Assembly: GCF_900100075.1 (NCBI RefSeq)
Contig: NZ_FNEG01000008.1
Location: 62,001 to 126,000, forward strand
DNA length: 64,000 nt
Source: Chryseobacterium jejuense
GTDB taxonomy: Bacteria > Bacteroidota > Bacteroidia > Flavobacteriales > Weeksellaceae
Direction of reading: 5' to 3'
The notes under the pieces: model-generated
The model's input: the letters and a program-made list of their open reading frames with translations, nothing else
Told to the model about the DNA's origin: nothing
Database searches by the model: none
Made by a program: the position numbers and the translations under genes
In this document: one piece after another, positions 50,040 to 59,010 of the stretch
How the letters are laid out: each line of letters starts with the position of its first letter
Position numbering within the stretch: position 1 is the first letter of the stretch

Positions 50040-50242
50040 AACTTATAATCAACCACACCCGAAAAACATTTAATGTACTTCCCGAAAATCTGGAAGCATT
50101 ATTGGCTATGGAGCTACCTGGAAAAAAGAAAGGGATTGCCGTAGCCCTCAACAATCGTATTATTCCGCTGTCAATCTGGGCGGAAACTCCCCTTAACAAT
50201 CTGGATTCAATTTTAATCATTACTGCCACTCAGGGCGGATAA
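50036..50242 (+). CDS. thiS: Sulfur carrier protein ThiS
   Basis: A 68-residue ubiquitin-fold protein ending in the required GG (67-68). Its C-terminal thiocarboxylate donates sulfur to thiazole formation by ThiG. The fold's middle strand ALNNRIIP and the ITATQGG end are visible. Its ATG and AGGA are locked in the riboswitch stem. The next gene, thiC, starts 24 bp later. Confidence 0.93.
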   Translation: MELIINHTRKTFNVLPENLEALLAMELPGKKKGIAVALNNRIIPLSIWAETPLNNLDSILIITATQGG

Positions 50243-50266
50243 TTCTCATACTTAATACCCATATTT

Positions 50267-52078
50267 ATGGCTCATTCAATTACATGTTCGCCATTTCCGA
50301 ACTCAAAGAAAATCTATGTTGAAGGAAAAATTCATCCTATCAATGTAGCAATGCGTGAAATACAACTTAGCCCTACCAAGCTGACTAATGGAAATTTTGA
50401 AGAAAATCCTCCGGTAACAATCTACGATACTTCAGGACCTTATACCGATGAAAATGCAACAATCGATATTCAAAAAGGGCTTCCAAGAATAAGAGAACAA
50501 TGGATTCTGGACAGAGAAGATGTTACTATTCTGGATGGAATCACCTCAGAATACGGAAAAGCACGTCTCGCAGATTCTAAACTTGATGAATTGCGCTTTT
50601 CTTACGATCATAAACCTAAAGTTGCTCAGGAAGGAAAAGAACTTACTCAGCTTTATTATGCAAAACAAGGCATCATTACTCCGGAAATGGAATATATTGC
50701 CATCAGAGAAAACCAAAGAATAGAACAATTGCAGTCGGTTCCAAAAGAAATGGCCTGTCAGCATATTGGAAACAGTTTTGGTGCTAATACTCCAAAAAGT
50801 AAGATCACTCCGGAGTTTGTAAGAGATGAAATTGCTGCCGGAAGAGCTATTATTCCAAATAACATTAATCACCCGGAAAGCGAACCGATGATTATCGGAA
50901 GAAACTTTTTGGTGAAAATCAATGCGAATATCGGAAATAGTGCTGTTTCATCAAGTATAGATGAAGAAGTAGAGAAAGCAGTTTGGGCTTGCCGTTGGGG
51001 TGCTGATACGATTATGGACCTTTCCACAGGAAAAAATATCCATGAAACCAGAGAATGGATCATCAGAAACAGCCCGGTTCCCATTGGTACAGTTCCCATT
51101 TATCAGGCACTGGAAAAGGTAAAAGGAGTACCGGAAGATTTAACATGGGAAGTTTTTAAAGATACTTTGATTGAACAGGCCGAGCAGGGAGTATCTTATT
51201 TTACCATCCATGCCGGAGTTTTATTGAGATACATTCATTTAACAGCCAACAGAGTAACAGGAATTGTTTCCAGAGGAGGCTCTATTATGGCGAAATGGTG
51301 TCTTTATCATCATAAAGAAAACTTTTTATATACTCATTTTGAAGAGATTTGCGAGATCATGAAGAAGTATGATGTAGCATTTTCTTTAGGAGACGGTTTA
51401 CGTCCGGGTTCTATTGCTGATGCTAATGATGATGCTCAGTTTGCAGAACTTGAAACTTTAGGGGAACTGACAAAAATTGCATGGAAGCACAATGTACAAG
51501 TGATGATTGAAGGTCCGGGACACGTTCCGATGCACATGATTAAAGAAAACATGGAGAAGCAATTGGAAGTGTGTGACGAAGCACCTTTCTATACATTAGG
51601 CCCTTTAACTACAGATATTGCACCGGGTTATGATCACATCACTTCAGGAATCGGTGCCGCTATGATCGGATGGTTCGGATGTGCCATGCTTTGCTATGTA
51701 ACCCCAAAAGAACATCTAGGTCTTCCGAACAGAGATGATGTGAAAGTGGGAGTAATTACTTACAAACTAGCAGCCCACGCCGCAGATTTAGCAAAAGGAC
51801 ATCCGGGAGCACAATACCGAGATAATGCATTAAGTAAAGCAAGATTTGAATTCAGATGGGAAGACCAGTTCAATCTTTCATTAGATCCGGATACTGCCAG
51901 AGCTTATCATGATGAAACGCTTCCCGCGGACGGAGCTAAAATTGCTCACTTCTGCTCTATGTGCGGACCAAAATTCTGCTCGATGAAGATCACCCAGGAA
52001 ATTCGTGAATCTGCAGAACAGGGAATGTTTGATAAGTCACAGGAGTTTATTGAAAAAGGAAAGGAAATTTATATATGA
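50267..52078 (+). CDS. thiC: Phosphomethylpyrimidine synthase
   Basis: A 603-residue radical-SAM enzyme that makes HMP-phosphate from AIR. The C-terminal cluster motif is C563, C566 and C571 (CSMCGPKFC), that is CX2CX4C. The barrel shows WACRWGADTIMDLSTGKN, VSRGGSIMAKW and GPGHVPMHMIKENM. The length matches the family. It overlaps the next gene by 4 bp. Confidence 0.97.
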   Translation: MAHSITCSPFPNSKKIYVEGKIHPINVAMREIQLSPTKLTNGNFEENPPVTIYDTSGPYTDENATIDIQKGLPRIREQWILDREDVTILDGITSEYGKARLADSKLDELRFSYDHKPKVAQEGKELTQLYYAKQGIITPEMEYIAIRENQRIEQLQSVPKEMACQHIGNSFGANTPKSKITPEFVRDEIAAGRAIIPNNINHPESEPMIIGRNFLVKINANIGNSAVSSSIDEEVEKAVWACRWGADTIMDLSTGKNIHETREWIIRNSPVPIGTVPIYQALEKVKGVPEDLTWEVFKDTLIEQAEQGVSYFTIHAGVLLRYIHLTANRVTGIVSRGGSIMAKWCLYHHKENFLYTHFEEICEIMKKYDVAFSLGDGLRPGSIADANDDAQFAELETLGELTKIAWKHNVQVMIEGPGHVPMHMIKENMEKQLEVCDEAPFYTLGPLTTDIAPGYDHITSGIGAAMIGWFGCAMLCYVTPKEHLGLPNRDDVKVGVITYKLAAHAADLAKGHPGAQYRDNALSKARFEFRWEDQFNLSLDPDTARAYHDETLPADGAKIAHFCSMCGPKFCSMKITQEIRESAEQGMFDKSQEFIEKGKEIYI

Positions 52079-52662
52079 TTCTCGTCATCACTTCTGAAAC
52101 TATAGTTCCAAACGAATCAGAGAGCATCAATCAGATGTTTCATGAGGGATTGGATTTGCTTCATATAAGAAAACCATGGATCAGCGAGGAAGAAATGATT
52201 GGTTTTATCAAAAGTATTGATGCCTCATTTTATGGGCAATTGGTACTGCACAGTCATCATGATCTGGGACAAGATTATGGGATTTCAAGATTTCACTTTA
52301 GAGAAGAAGACCGAAAGGAAGGAAAATACACACCTTTTATGGCTGGAAATACAATTTCAACTTCTGTTCATGATATCAATACCTATAATACATTGGAAAA
52401 AGAGTGGGAATATGCTTTTATAAGCCCATTCTTTCCAAGTATTTCCAAAAAAGGATATGGAATTGATTCAACAGTGATGGAAAGCCTGAGTCAAAGAAAT
52501 AATCCGGATGTAAAGCTGATTGCCTTAGGAGGTATCGATTCCAATCGTATTCAGGACGTTTTTGATCTTGGAGTAGATGGTGTGGCTTTATTAGGAGCTG
52601 TTTGGGAAAGTGATGAACCTTTAAGTGTACTTAGAAAATGTAGGAGAGCTATCAAGAGGTAA
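52075..52662 (+). CDS. TenI/ThiE-like protein
   Basis: A 195-residue TIM-barrel protein of the thiamine phosphate synthase/TenI fold (LLHIRKPWISEEEM, LVLHSHHDLG, STSVHDINTY, FPSISKKGYG, LIALGGIDSNRI). Key ThiE catalytic positions look altered (histidine-rich SHHDLG, no HLGQxD-type motif). TenI in Bacillus is an aminotransferase-like thiazole tautomerase, so this may be a thiazole tautomerase rather than a TMP synthase. It overlaps thiC and precedes a true ThiE. Confidence 0.8.
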   Translation: MILVITSETIVPNESESINQMFHEGLDLLHIRKPWISEEEMIGFIKSIDASFYGQLVLHSHHDLGQDYGISRFHFREEDRKEGKYTPFMAGNTISTSVHDINTYNTLEKEWEYAFISPFFPSISKKGYGIDSTVMESLSQRNNPDVKLIALGGIDSNRIQDVFDLGVDGVALLGAVWESDEPLSVLRKCRRAIKR

Positions 52663-52754
52663 AACCTGGAAATTGCTTGCAGGAAATAGAAATTTTATAT
52701 CGAACAATTTTTAAAAAGCAATCCCTCTTTATTCGGGATACATTCATAGTCAAT

Positions 52755-53378
52755 ATGGAAAAATTACAATACATCTCAAAGGGGCATACACGGCAGGAGC
52801 AGGAACTTAATATCCGTAAAGCCTTAGATCATGGGATAAAATGGGTGCAGATCCGCTGGAAAAATGCTTCTGAAAATGAATTAATAAGCCTTTGTGAAGT
52901 TTCAAAGCAGCTTTGCTCAGAATATCAGTCAATCTGTATCATCAATGATAATGTTAAGCTGGCAAAATCAATAGATGCTGATGGAGTTCACTTAGGATTA
53001 AATGATGGCTCCATTGAAGAAGCAAGAATCATTTTAGGAGATAATAAGATCATTGGTGGAACAGCGAACACCCTTTCAGATGTTCTTCAAAGAATGAAGG
53101 AATCATGTGATTATATTGGGTTGGGGCCACTAAGATTTACCTCTACAAAAGAAAAGTTGAGTCCTATTCTTGGGTTTGAAGGCTATCAGGAAATTATAAA
53201 TAAACTTCATGAAAAATCAATGATGATTCCTAAAATATTTGCCATTGGAGGAGTAAGTCTTGAAGATATTCAGTCATTACAGCAGCTCGGAATTTATGGA
53301 GTGGCGGTTTCAGGGCAGATCACCAACCAGCCGTCCATTATTAATGAGTTTAAAGCCTTGTCGAGTTTTAAACCTTGA
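52755..53378 (+). CDS. thiE: Thiamine phosphate synthase
   Basis: A 207-residue TIM barrel that couples HMP-PP and HET-P. The ThiE signatures are present: GIKWVQIRWKNAS at the N-terminus, INDNVKLAKSIDADGVHLGLND (substrate loop), GLGPLRFTSTKEK and AIGGVSLEDI (phosphate-binding end). A TTG at 52677 would extend the start by 26 residues without family support, so ATG 52755 was used. It lies between the TenI-like gene and thiG. Confidence 0.93.
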   Translation: MEKLQYISKGHTRQEQELNIRKALDHGIKWVQIRWKNASENELISLCEVSKQLCSEYQSICIINDNVKLAKSIDADGVHLGLNDGSIEEARIILGDNKIIGGTANTLSDVLQRMKESCDYIGLGPLRFTSTKEKLSPILGFEGYQEIINKLHEKSMMIPKIFAIGGVSLEDIQSLQQLGIYGVAVSGQITNQPSIINEFKALSSFKP

Positions 53379-53419
53379 CAAGGCTGGGACAATGCCCTCA
53401 AAAAAATAAATAAGTACAT

Positions 53420-54196
53420 ATGCATAATCAAAAATTAATAATAGCAGACAGAACTTTTGAATCAAGATTGTTTTTAGGAACAGGAAAATTCGGAAGCCTT
53501 GAAGATATGGCAGCTTCTGTTGTGGCTTCAGAATCCAATATGGTTACAATGGCTTTAAAGAGAATTGATGCTCAGTCAGCCGAAGATGATTTATTAGATT
53601 CATTAAAAGGAACCCAGGTTCATCTTTTACCCAATACCTCAGGAGCAAGAACTGCTAAAGAAGCTGTGCTGGCTGCACAATTAGCAAGAGAAGCTTTAGA
53701 AACCAACTGGGTAAAGTTGGAAATTCATCCGGATCCGAAATATTTATTACCAGATCCTATTGAAACATTGTATGCCACCGAAGAATTGGCCAAATTAGGT
53801 TTTGTAGTGATGCCTTATATTCATGCCGATCCTGTTTTATGCAAACGTCTTGAAGATGCAGGAACAGCTGTGGTAATGCCTTTAGGAGCGCCTATCGGAA
53901 CCAATAAAGGATTGAGAACACTGGATTTCTTAGAAATTATCATCAGCCAAAGTAACGTTCCTGTTGTTGTAGATGCTGGCATTGGTGCACCGTCTGATGC
54001 TGCAAAAGCTATGGAGATGGGAGCAGATGCAGTTTTAGTTAATACAGCCATTGCAGTTGCACGAAATCCTGTAAATATGGCTGTAGCTTTCAAAGAAGGC
54101 GTGATTGCCGGAAGAAGAGCTTTTGAATCAGGCTTGGGAGCTATCGCTAATCATGCTGAAGCATCAAGTCCTTTAACGTCGTTTTTGTTTGAATAA
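53420..54196 (+). CDS. thiG: Thiazole synthase
   Basis: A 258-residue TIM barrel that forms the thiazole ring from DXP, ThiS thiocarboxylate and dehydroglycine. The N-terminus LIIADRTFESRLFLGTGKF and the lysine-containing NWVKLEIHPDPKYLLPD are typical, as are VVDAGIGAPSDAAKAMEMG and DAVLVNTAIA. It precedes thiH by 11 bp. Confidence 0.96.
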   Translation: MHNQKLIIADRTFESRLFLGTGKFGSLEDMAASVVASESNMVTMALKRIDAQSAEDDLLDSLKGTQVHLLPNTSGARTAKEAVLAAQLAREALETNWVKLEIHPDPKYLLPDPIETLYATEELAKLGFVVMPYIHADPVLCKRLEDAGTAVVMPLGAPIGTNKGLRTLDFLEIIISQSNVPVVVDAGIGAPSDAAKAMEMGADAVLVNTAIAVARNPVNMAVAFKEGVIAGRRAFESGLGAIANHAEASSPLTSFLFE

Positions 54197-54207
54197 AAAT
54201 AAGAATC

Positions 54208-55326
54208 ATGAATAGTTTTAAGGAGGTTTTCGAGCAGTACCAGTGGGATGAAGTAAAAGCCAGACTTGAAAAAGTAACGATCTCCGAGGTTCGAAACAGT
54301 CTCCAGAAAAGAAACAGAACACTGGATGATTTTCTGAATATGCTTTCACCGGCAGCATCACAGGAGTTGGAACTTATGGCAAATATGACAAGAGCTCTTA
54401 CCCAGAAACGTTTCGGGAAGACCATTCAGTTGTATGCTCCATTGTATCTGAGTAATGAATGTCAGAATATCTGTACATATTGTGGGTTTAGTTTAGATAA
54501 TAATCTCAGAAGAAAAACACTAACTGATGCAGAGCTGATGATAGAGGTTTCAGTATTAAAGTCAATGGGAGTCAATCATGTTTTGTTGGTGAGTGGAGAA
54601 GCCAATAAGATAGTCGGAGTTCCTTATTTTCAGAATGCAGTTCGGTTACTAAAACCTCATTTTTCCAATATTTCCATTGAGGTACAGCCTTTAGAAGAGA
54701 CTGAGTACAAGCTTCTTCATGAAGAAGGTGTACATTCGGTGTTGGTATATCAGGAAACTTATCATCAGGAAGTGTATAAAGAATATCACCCGAAAGGCAA
54801 AAAATCCAATTTCTATTTTCGCTTAGACACTCCTGACCGGATTGGGCGAGCAGGAATCCATAAAATGGGATTGGGAGTACTGCTTGGTCTGGAAGATTGG
54901 CGTGTAGACAGCTTCTTTAACGCCCTTCACATCGATTATTTACAGAAACAATACTGGAAAAGTAAATTTTCAGTGTCATTTCCAAGGCTTAGACCTGCGG
55001 AAGGAATCATTGAACCCAATTTTATTATGGAAGATAAAGACTTGCTGCAACTCATCTGTGCCTACAGAATCTGGAATGAAGATCTTGAAATATCCATCTC
55101 TACAAGAGAAAATGAAACCTTCAGAAATCATATTGTAGCATTGGGAGCTACCACCATGAGTGCAGGTTCAAAGACTAATCCGGGTGGATATGCCGTGGAT
55201 AAAGAATCTCTGGAGCAATTTGAAACCAGTGATGAAAGAAGTATGGAAGATATTAAGAGGATGATTAAAAATTCAGGGTATGATCCGGTGATGAAAGATT
55301 GGGATTCTGTTTATAGTGGTGCTTAA
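54208..55326 (+). CDS. thiH: 2-iminoacetate synthase
   Basis: A 372-residue radical-SAM enzyme that cleaves tyrosine to dehydroglycine for ThiG. The cluster ligands are C85, C89 and C92 (CQNICTYC), that is CX3CX2C, with GF following. The rest matches ThiH in length, including GLEDWRVDSFF and TMSAGSKTNPGGY. It ends the main thi block before a non-coding repeat and thiF. Confidence 0.96.
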   Translation: MNSFKEVFEQYQWDEVKARLEKVTISEVRNSLQKRNRTLDDFLNMLSPAASQELELMANMTRALTQKRFGKTIQLYAPLYLSNECQNICTYCGFSLDNNLRRKTLTDAELMIEVSVLKSMGVNHVLLVSGEANKIVGVPYFQNAVRLLKPHFSNISIEVQPLEETEYKLLHEEGVHSVLVYQETYHQEVYKEYHPKGKKSNFYFRLDTPDRIGRAGIHKMGLGVLLGLEDWRVDSFFNALHIDYLQKQYWKSKFSVSFPRLRPAEGIIEPNFIMEDKDLLQLICAYRIWNEDLEISISTRENETFRNHIVALGATTMSAGSKTNPGGYAVDKESLEQFETSDERSMEDIKRMIKNSGYDPVMKDWDSVYSGA

Positions 55327-55339
55327 ATATTAATTTTTT

Positions 55340-55478
55340 AGAACCATGAAGGAATATTAAGAGAGTAAGGAAAGTTAAGAGAAAAATCAAAGATTTTTAT
55401 TGAGCAACTATGACACTTAATGCGAAGCAAAACTTAACTATTCTAAACATCTTAATACTCCTTAATGGTTTAAATATG
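55340..55478. repeat. Long imperfect inverted repeat between thiH and thiF
   Basis: GGAATATTAAGA (55352 on) and its partner TCTTAATATTCC-like arm near 55445-55475 (CTTAATACTCCTTAATGG) frame an imperfect hairpin of about 39-bp arms. It resembles an AT-rich intergenic repeat frequent in this genus; this was not searched. It could lower thiF expression. Confidence 0.5.
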
Positions 55479-55488
55479 ATACATCAAA

Positions 55489-56199
55489 ATGCAAAAAGAA
55501 GATCTTTTTAAAAGATATAGCCGCCAGATCTTTATGGATGAAATTGGACTGGAAGGACAAAAGAAAATAATAGCTTCAAAAGTTTTGGTTATAGGTGCCG
55601 GTGGACTGGGAAGTCCTGTCATTCAATATTTAGCAGCAGCAGGTGTTGGAACAATAGGCATTGCTGATTTTGACAATGTTGAACTTCATAACCTGAACCG
55701 TCAGATTATTCACAACGAAAATGGAGTAGGAGGATTGAAGACAAGGAGTGCAGAGCAGTTTGTCAACAATCTTAATCATCAGGTAAAAGTAACAGGGATT
55801 GAGCAAAAAATTGAGGCTGCCAATATCTCGGAGATACTTCCTCAATATGATATTATTGTAGATGGTTCAGACAACTTTTCCACAAGGTATCTGGTGAATG
55901 ATACCTGTGTCACATTAGAAAAAACACTGGTCTATGGGAGCATCTTAGGGTTTTCCGGGCAGGTAGCTGTGTTCAATCATAATGGAAGTAAAAACTTACG
56001 TGATATATTTCCCGAGCCTCCTTTTGATGAAGATGCACCAGATTGTGATAGTCTTGGTGTTCTGGGAGCTCTCCCAGGAATTGTAGGAAGTATGATGGCG
56101 CTTCAAACCTTGAAAATAATTACAGATCTTCCTGTAAATATCAATCAGTTAACCTTGATTGATACGCTGAATTGGAGATTTCAAACTTTAGATTTCTAG
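55489..56199 (+). CDS. thiF: HesA/MoeB/ThiF-family adenylyltransferase
   Basis: A 236-residue E1-like enzyme expected to adenylate the GG end of ThiS. The nucleotide-binding loop GAGGLGS is at 36-42, with the catalytic DFDNVELHNLNRQ after it. Only two cysteines are present, C140 and C186. The CXXC zinc pair before FPEPP in E. coli ThiF is replaced by residues without cysteine, and the C-terminal pair is missing because the protein ends early. C186 aligns with the persulfide-type cysteine. Catalysis without the zinc site is plausible and may be normal in Bacteroidota. Confidence 0.88.
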   Translation: MQKEDLFKRYSRQIFMDEIGLEGQKKIIASKVLVIGAGGLGSPVIQYLAAAGVGTIGIADFDNVELHNLNRQIIHNENGVGGLKTRSAEQFVNNLNHQVKVTGIEQKIEAANISEILPQYDIIVDGSDNFSTRYLVNDTCVTLEKTLVYGSILGFSGQVAVFNHNGSKNLRDIFPEPPFDEDAPDCDSLGVLGALPGIVGSMMALQTLKIITDLPVNINQLTLIDTLNWRFQTLDF

Positions 56200-56221
56200 C
56201 ATGAGCTAGATTTTTGTTTCT

Positions 56222-56305
56222 TGCAGATCACACAGATTTCGCAGATCTAAGCGTGGGAATGTTATAAAAATCTGCGTTATCAGCTAAATCTGCGTGAGAT
56301 ATTTT
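56222..56305. repeat. AATCTGCG-family intergenic repeat, copy A
   Basis: Contains ACAGATTTCGCAGATC, AATCTGCGTTATCAGC and AAATCTGCGTGAGAT, partly inverted. Shares wording with copy B at 63055-63095. Confidence 0.55.
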
Positions 56306-56329
56306 TTATCCTCTAAAATCAATAGAAAT

Positions 56330-56366
56330 AAAAAAGAGGCAGTGATACTATTACTGCCTCTTTTTT
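56330..56366. terminator. Bidirectional terminator between thiF and the receptor gene
   Basis: AGAGGCAGT (56335-56343) and ACTGCCTCT (56353-56361), flanked by an A-run and a T-run. Confidence 0.85.
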
Positions 56367-56385
56367 GGTTATTAATCATTTAAAT

Positions 56386-58617
56386 CTATTGCTGTCCTTG
56401 CTGCATAACGCCACCATTATCCTCTTTCTTGGTTTGGTTCAGGATATTTGCATCCTCTTTAGCCAATTTATTTCTTGTAGGAATTTTATAATTGATGGAA
56501 ATTCCGAAGTTTCTTGAATCGTATTTCGTTCTAAGCATTACATTTTCTCCTGATGGTGGATTGGAGCGTACCTGCATGATCTGGCCATTGAAAATATCAT
56601 TCGCAAAAACCGAGACTGTAAGACGATTGTTCATAAACTTTTTCGTCAGGGTAATATCTAAGTTATTGCTAAATGGTTTCTCTGCAGTGAAGTAAAAATA
56701 TCCTGCTTTTGGCGTTAGATAGCTGTAATTTGCTGTCAGTTTAATATCTTTTGGAAGAATCAGCTGAGTCATCAGGTTAAGAATCCAGAATCCTTTATTG
56801 TTCAGGTTGTCAATCTCATGTTTCTGATATCCTGCATAAATGTACATGAAATTCATTTTGTCAGGATTGAAATTCGATTTCATAATCTCACCTATAGACT
56901 TGGTAAAAATTTGGAACGGAACAGGAAGTCCAACATTGAAATTATGAATTTTCATGTTAGAGATATTAATCTGCTCATTGTAAAGATTTCTACCATCTTT
57001 TCTAATGATTTGTGCCACCTGATTGCTAGCTGAGCTTACACTATATCCGATGAATGAATAATCAAAAGCCGAAATTTTCAACTCATAGTTATCAAAAATG
57101 GTAGGCTGAAGATTGGCATTACCTGTAATTTGAGTATTCGGACCTCCAAATGTGGTATTATTGGGGTTTAGTGCAGAAATACTTGGTAAGCTGATCTTTT
57201 TGTTGTAATTCGCAGCCACATATACCTGGTTCATCAGGTTGTACTGTATGCTGGCATTTGGAAAGAATTTAAACTTATCAAATGGAAGCAAGTCATCCTG
57301 AACAAGCTTTCCATCTTTATCAAAATATCTGGTGATTCCTGAAATATCATAGTTTTCAAAGCGTGAGCCCAACGTGAAATCAAACTTTTTCAATTTAGCC
57401 TGAAATTCAAGGTAAGTGGAAGCTGTCTGTCTTTGGTATTCAAGGTTTTTTAACCCCTTACTTTCCGTATCATAATCCTGTCTTTCATACAAACCTCCGG
57501 CACTCACTTTTCCTCCATCAAGAAGCTTGATGGGTTGAGAATAATCAACCTTAAGGTTAGCAATCCTCATATCAGAATTATTCCTTAACAAATTTCCTCG
57601 AGTTGTTGTTGGAAGACGCTCTTCAGGATTTTCATAAGTTTTGTCAAAGAATATATTATCCTGTCCAAATTTAGTATAGGCCTTCGTATAGCCCAACTGG
57701 AAATCTAATTTCTGAGATTTATCAGAGAAGCGTTTCTGATAGGTTACCACAGCTTCTTGCCTTATTGTATTGGTTCTTGCTGCATCTGAAGATCCGAAAG
57801 TATAGTCTCTGATATAAAGTTTATTAGGTGATTTCTCATCGTAGGTTCTGTCACCTTTACCATTACTTAAAGTATAATTATCATTGTTATTGTGATAAAT
57901 ATCGTAGTTCATCAACAATCTGTCCTGGCCAAGATCAAAAGTTACTCCCGCCTTAGCAAAATAGGTACGGGCAAATCGATCCGTATTACTGTTCAATAAG
58001 TCATCCTGCTGTGTATTCATCATACTTTCACGATAATTCTGGCCAACATTAAGCTGCCATCCGAAATATTTATTTCTGGCATTTAAATTCACAGAGTTTG
58101 TGGTTCTGCTTCTGTATTTATCGTAGTTGGTGAAGGTATAATTTCCGGAATAGGTGGCGCTTAAGTATTTGTTGGCGTTTTTATTCGTAATAATATTCAT
58201 AACAGCACCTCCTGATGTCGCAGGAAATTCTGCTCCGGGCTGTGTAACGACTTCAATTCTCTCTACAGAATTGGCGGGCATGCTTTCGAGGAAAGAGTTT
58301 AATTCATTGGAGGTAATGTTCAAAGGTCTTCCGTTAAGGTAAACGTCCAGCATTTTTCCTTGATACATCATTCCGGCAATGTCTGTAGATACAAGGCCGG
58401 GAAGCTTTTTAATTCCTTCCAAAACATTCCCGTTATTAAGCTGAGGTTGTTCAGAAAAATCAAAAACAGTACGGTCTGCTTTTTGTTCAACGGCTTTTTT
58501 AGTTTTGGTGATGACAATGCCGTCTATTTGTTTTTCTTTATTGCTGTTATTGCCTTTTTCCTGTGCAAAAGCAAGTACTGAAGTTACCAGCGATATAGCG
58601 AATAGAGTTTTTTTCAT
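56386..58617 (-). CDS. TonB-dependent-receptor-like outer-membrane beta-barrel protein
   Basis: A 743-residue protein with a signal peptide (about 1-18, VLAFAQ). A plug-like domain (about 45-150) has VERIEVVTQPGAEFPATSGGAVMN near its end, and a 22-strand-type barrel extends to the C-terminus with NFGISINYKIP. It lacks the CarboxypepD-like N-terminal domain seen in many Bacteroidota receptors. Uptake substrate is unknown. An ECF-like promoter lies 22 bp upstream. A Gln-rich tail (MQQGQQ) ends the protein. Confidence 0.87.
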   Translation of the reverse strand: MKKTLFAISLVTSVLAFAQEKGNNSNKEKQIDGIVITKTKKAVEQKADRTVFDFSEQPQLNNGNVLEGIKKLPGLVSTDIAGMMYQGKMLDVYLNGRPLNITSNELNSFLESMPANSVERIEVVTQPGAEFPATSGGAVMNIITNKNANKYLSATYSGNYTFTNYDKYRSRTTNSVNLNARNKYFGWQLNVGQNYRESMMNTQQDDLLNSNTDRFARTYFAKAGVTFDLGQDRLLMNYDIYHNNNDNYTLSNGKGDRTYDEKSPNKLYIRDYTFGSSDAARTNTIRQEAVVTYQKRFSDKSQKLDFQLGYTKAYTKFGQDNIFFDKTYENPEERLPTTTRGNLLRNNSDMRIANLKVDYSQPIKLLDGGKVSAGGLYERQDYDTESKGLKNLEYQRQTASTYLEFQAKLKKFDFTLGSRFENYDISGITRYFDKDGKLVQDDLLPFDKFKFFPNASIQYNLMNQVYVAANYNKKISLPSISALNPNNTTFGGPNTQITGNANLQPTIFDNYELKISAFDYSFIGYSVSSASNQVAQIIRKDGRNLYNEQINISNMKIHNFNVGLPVPFQIFTKSIGEIMKSNFNPDKMNFMYIYAGYQKHEIDNLNNKGFWILNLMTQLILPKDIKLTANYSYLTPKAGYFYFTAEKPFSNNLDITLTKKFMNNRLTVSVFANDIFNGQIMQVRSNPPSGENVMLRTKYDSRNFGISINYKIPTRNKLAKEDANILNQTKKEDNGGVMQQGQQ

Positions 58618-58639
58618 AATGTTTTTTTACTACTATCCG

Positions 58640-58669
58640 GTTAGACGCTAAAAAAGAAACTTTGTTACA
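58640..58669 (-). promoter_or_regulatory. ECF-type promoter of the receptor gene
   Basis: On the minus strand, TGTAAC (58669-58664) and, 16 bp later, CGTCTAAC (58647-58640), 22 bp before the start codon at 58617. Looks like a Bacteroidota ECF sigma promoter. Confidence 0.5.
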
Positions 58670-58810
58670 GGCACTTAGATAATTTTATTTAATTCCCGAG
58701 CCGGATACCCAGCTGGCCAGGCATAGAAAGCCTTTCTGTACGTTTAGAAAAATAGGAAATGGTCCGTTGGAAAAGAAGCGTAATAGTAAATAGAGTTTAT
58801 GAATTTGAAA

Positions 58811-58935
58811 CTGGGAGCCGGAAGTTATAAAGACCTTAAAATGGTTGTGTTTTTATCCTTTTTTAAAGGTGGTTTTATGGTCATAATCAGTCGTTGTATG
58901 ACTAACATTAACTTCCAGCTTTTTTCCAGCTTCCA
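58811..58935. repeat. Inverted repeat in the 58.6-59.0 kb non-coding stretch
   Basis: GCCGGAAGTTA (58817-58827) and TAACTTCCAGC (58909-58919) pair with one mismatch; nearby CCAGCTTCC copies suggest a repeat element. The rest of 58618-59010 holds the ECF-like promoter at its left end and no gene that I can see. Confidence 0.45.
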
Positions 58936-59010
58936 CTTTCTAACTTCTCTGTTAATTACAAATTCTCATGGCTATTAGTTTTTGTATAGAGAAGGTTAAA
59001 AGTTTTTTAG

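Noticed and set aside
52075..53378. One thiE gene broken by a frameshift
   Set aside because: The two proteins are each complete TIM barrels with their own starts and different motifs.
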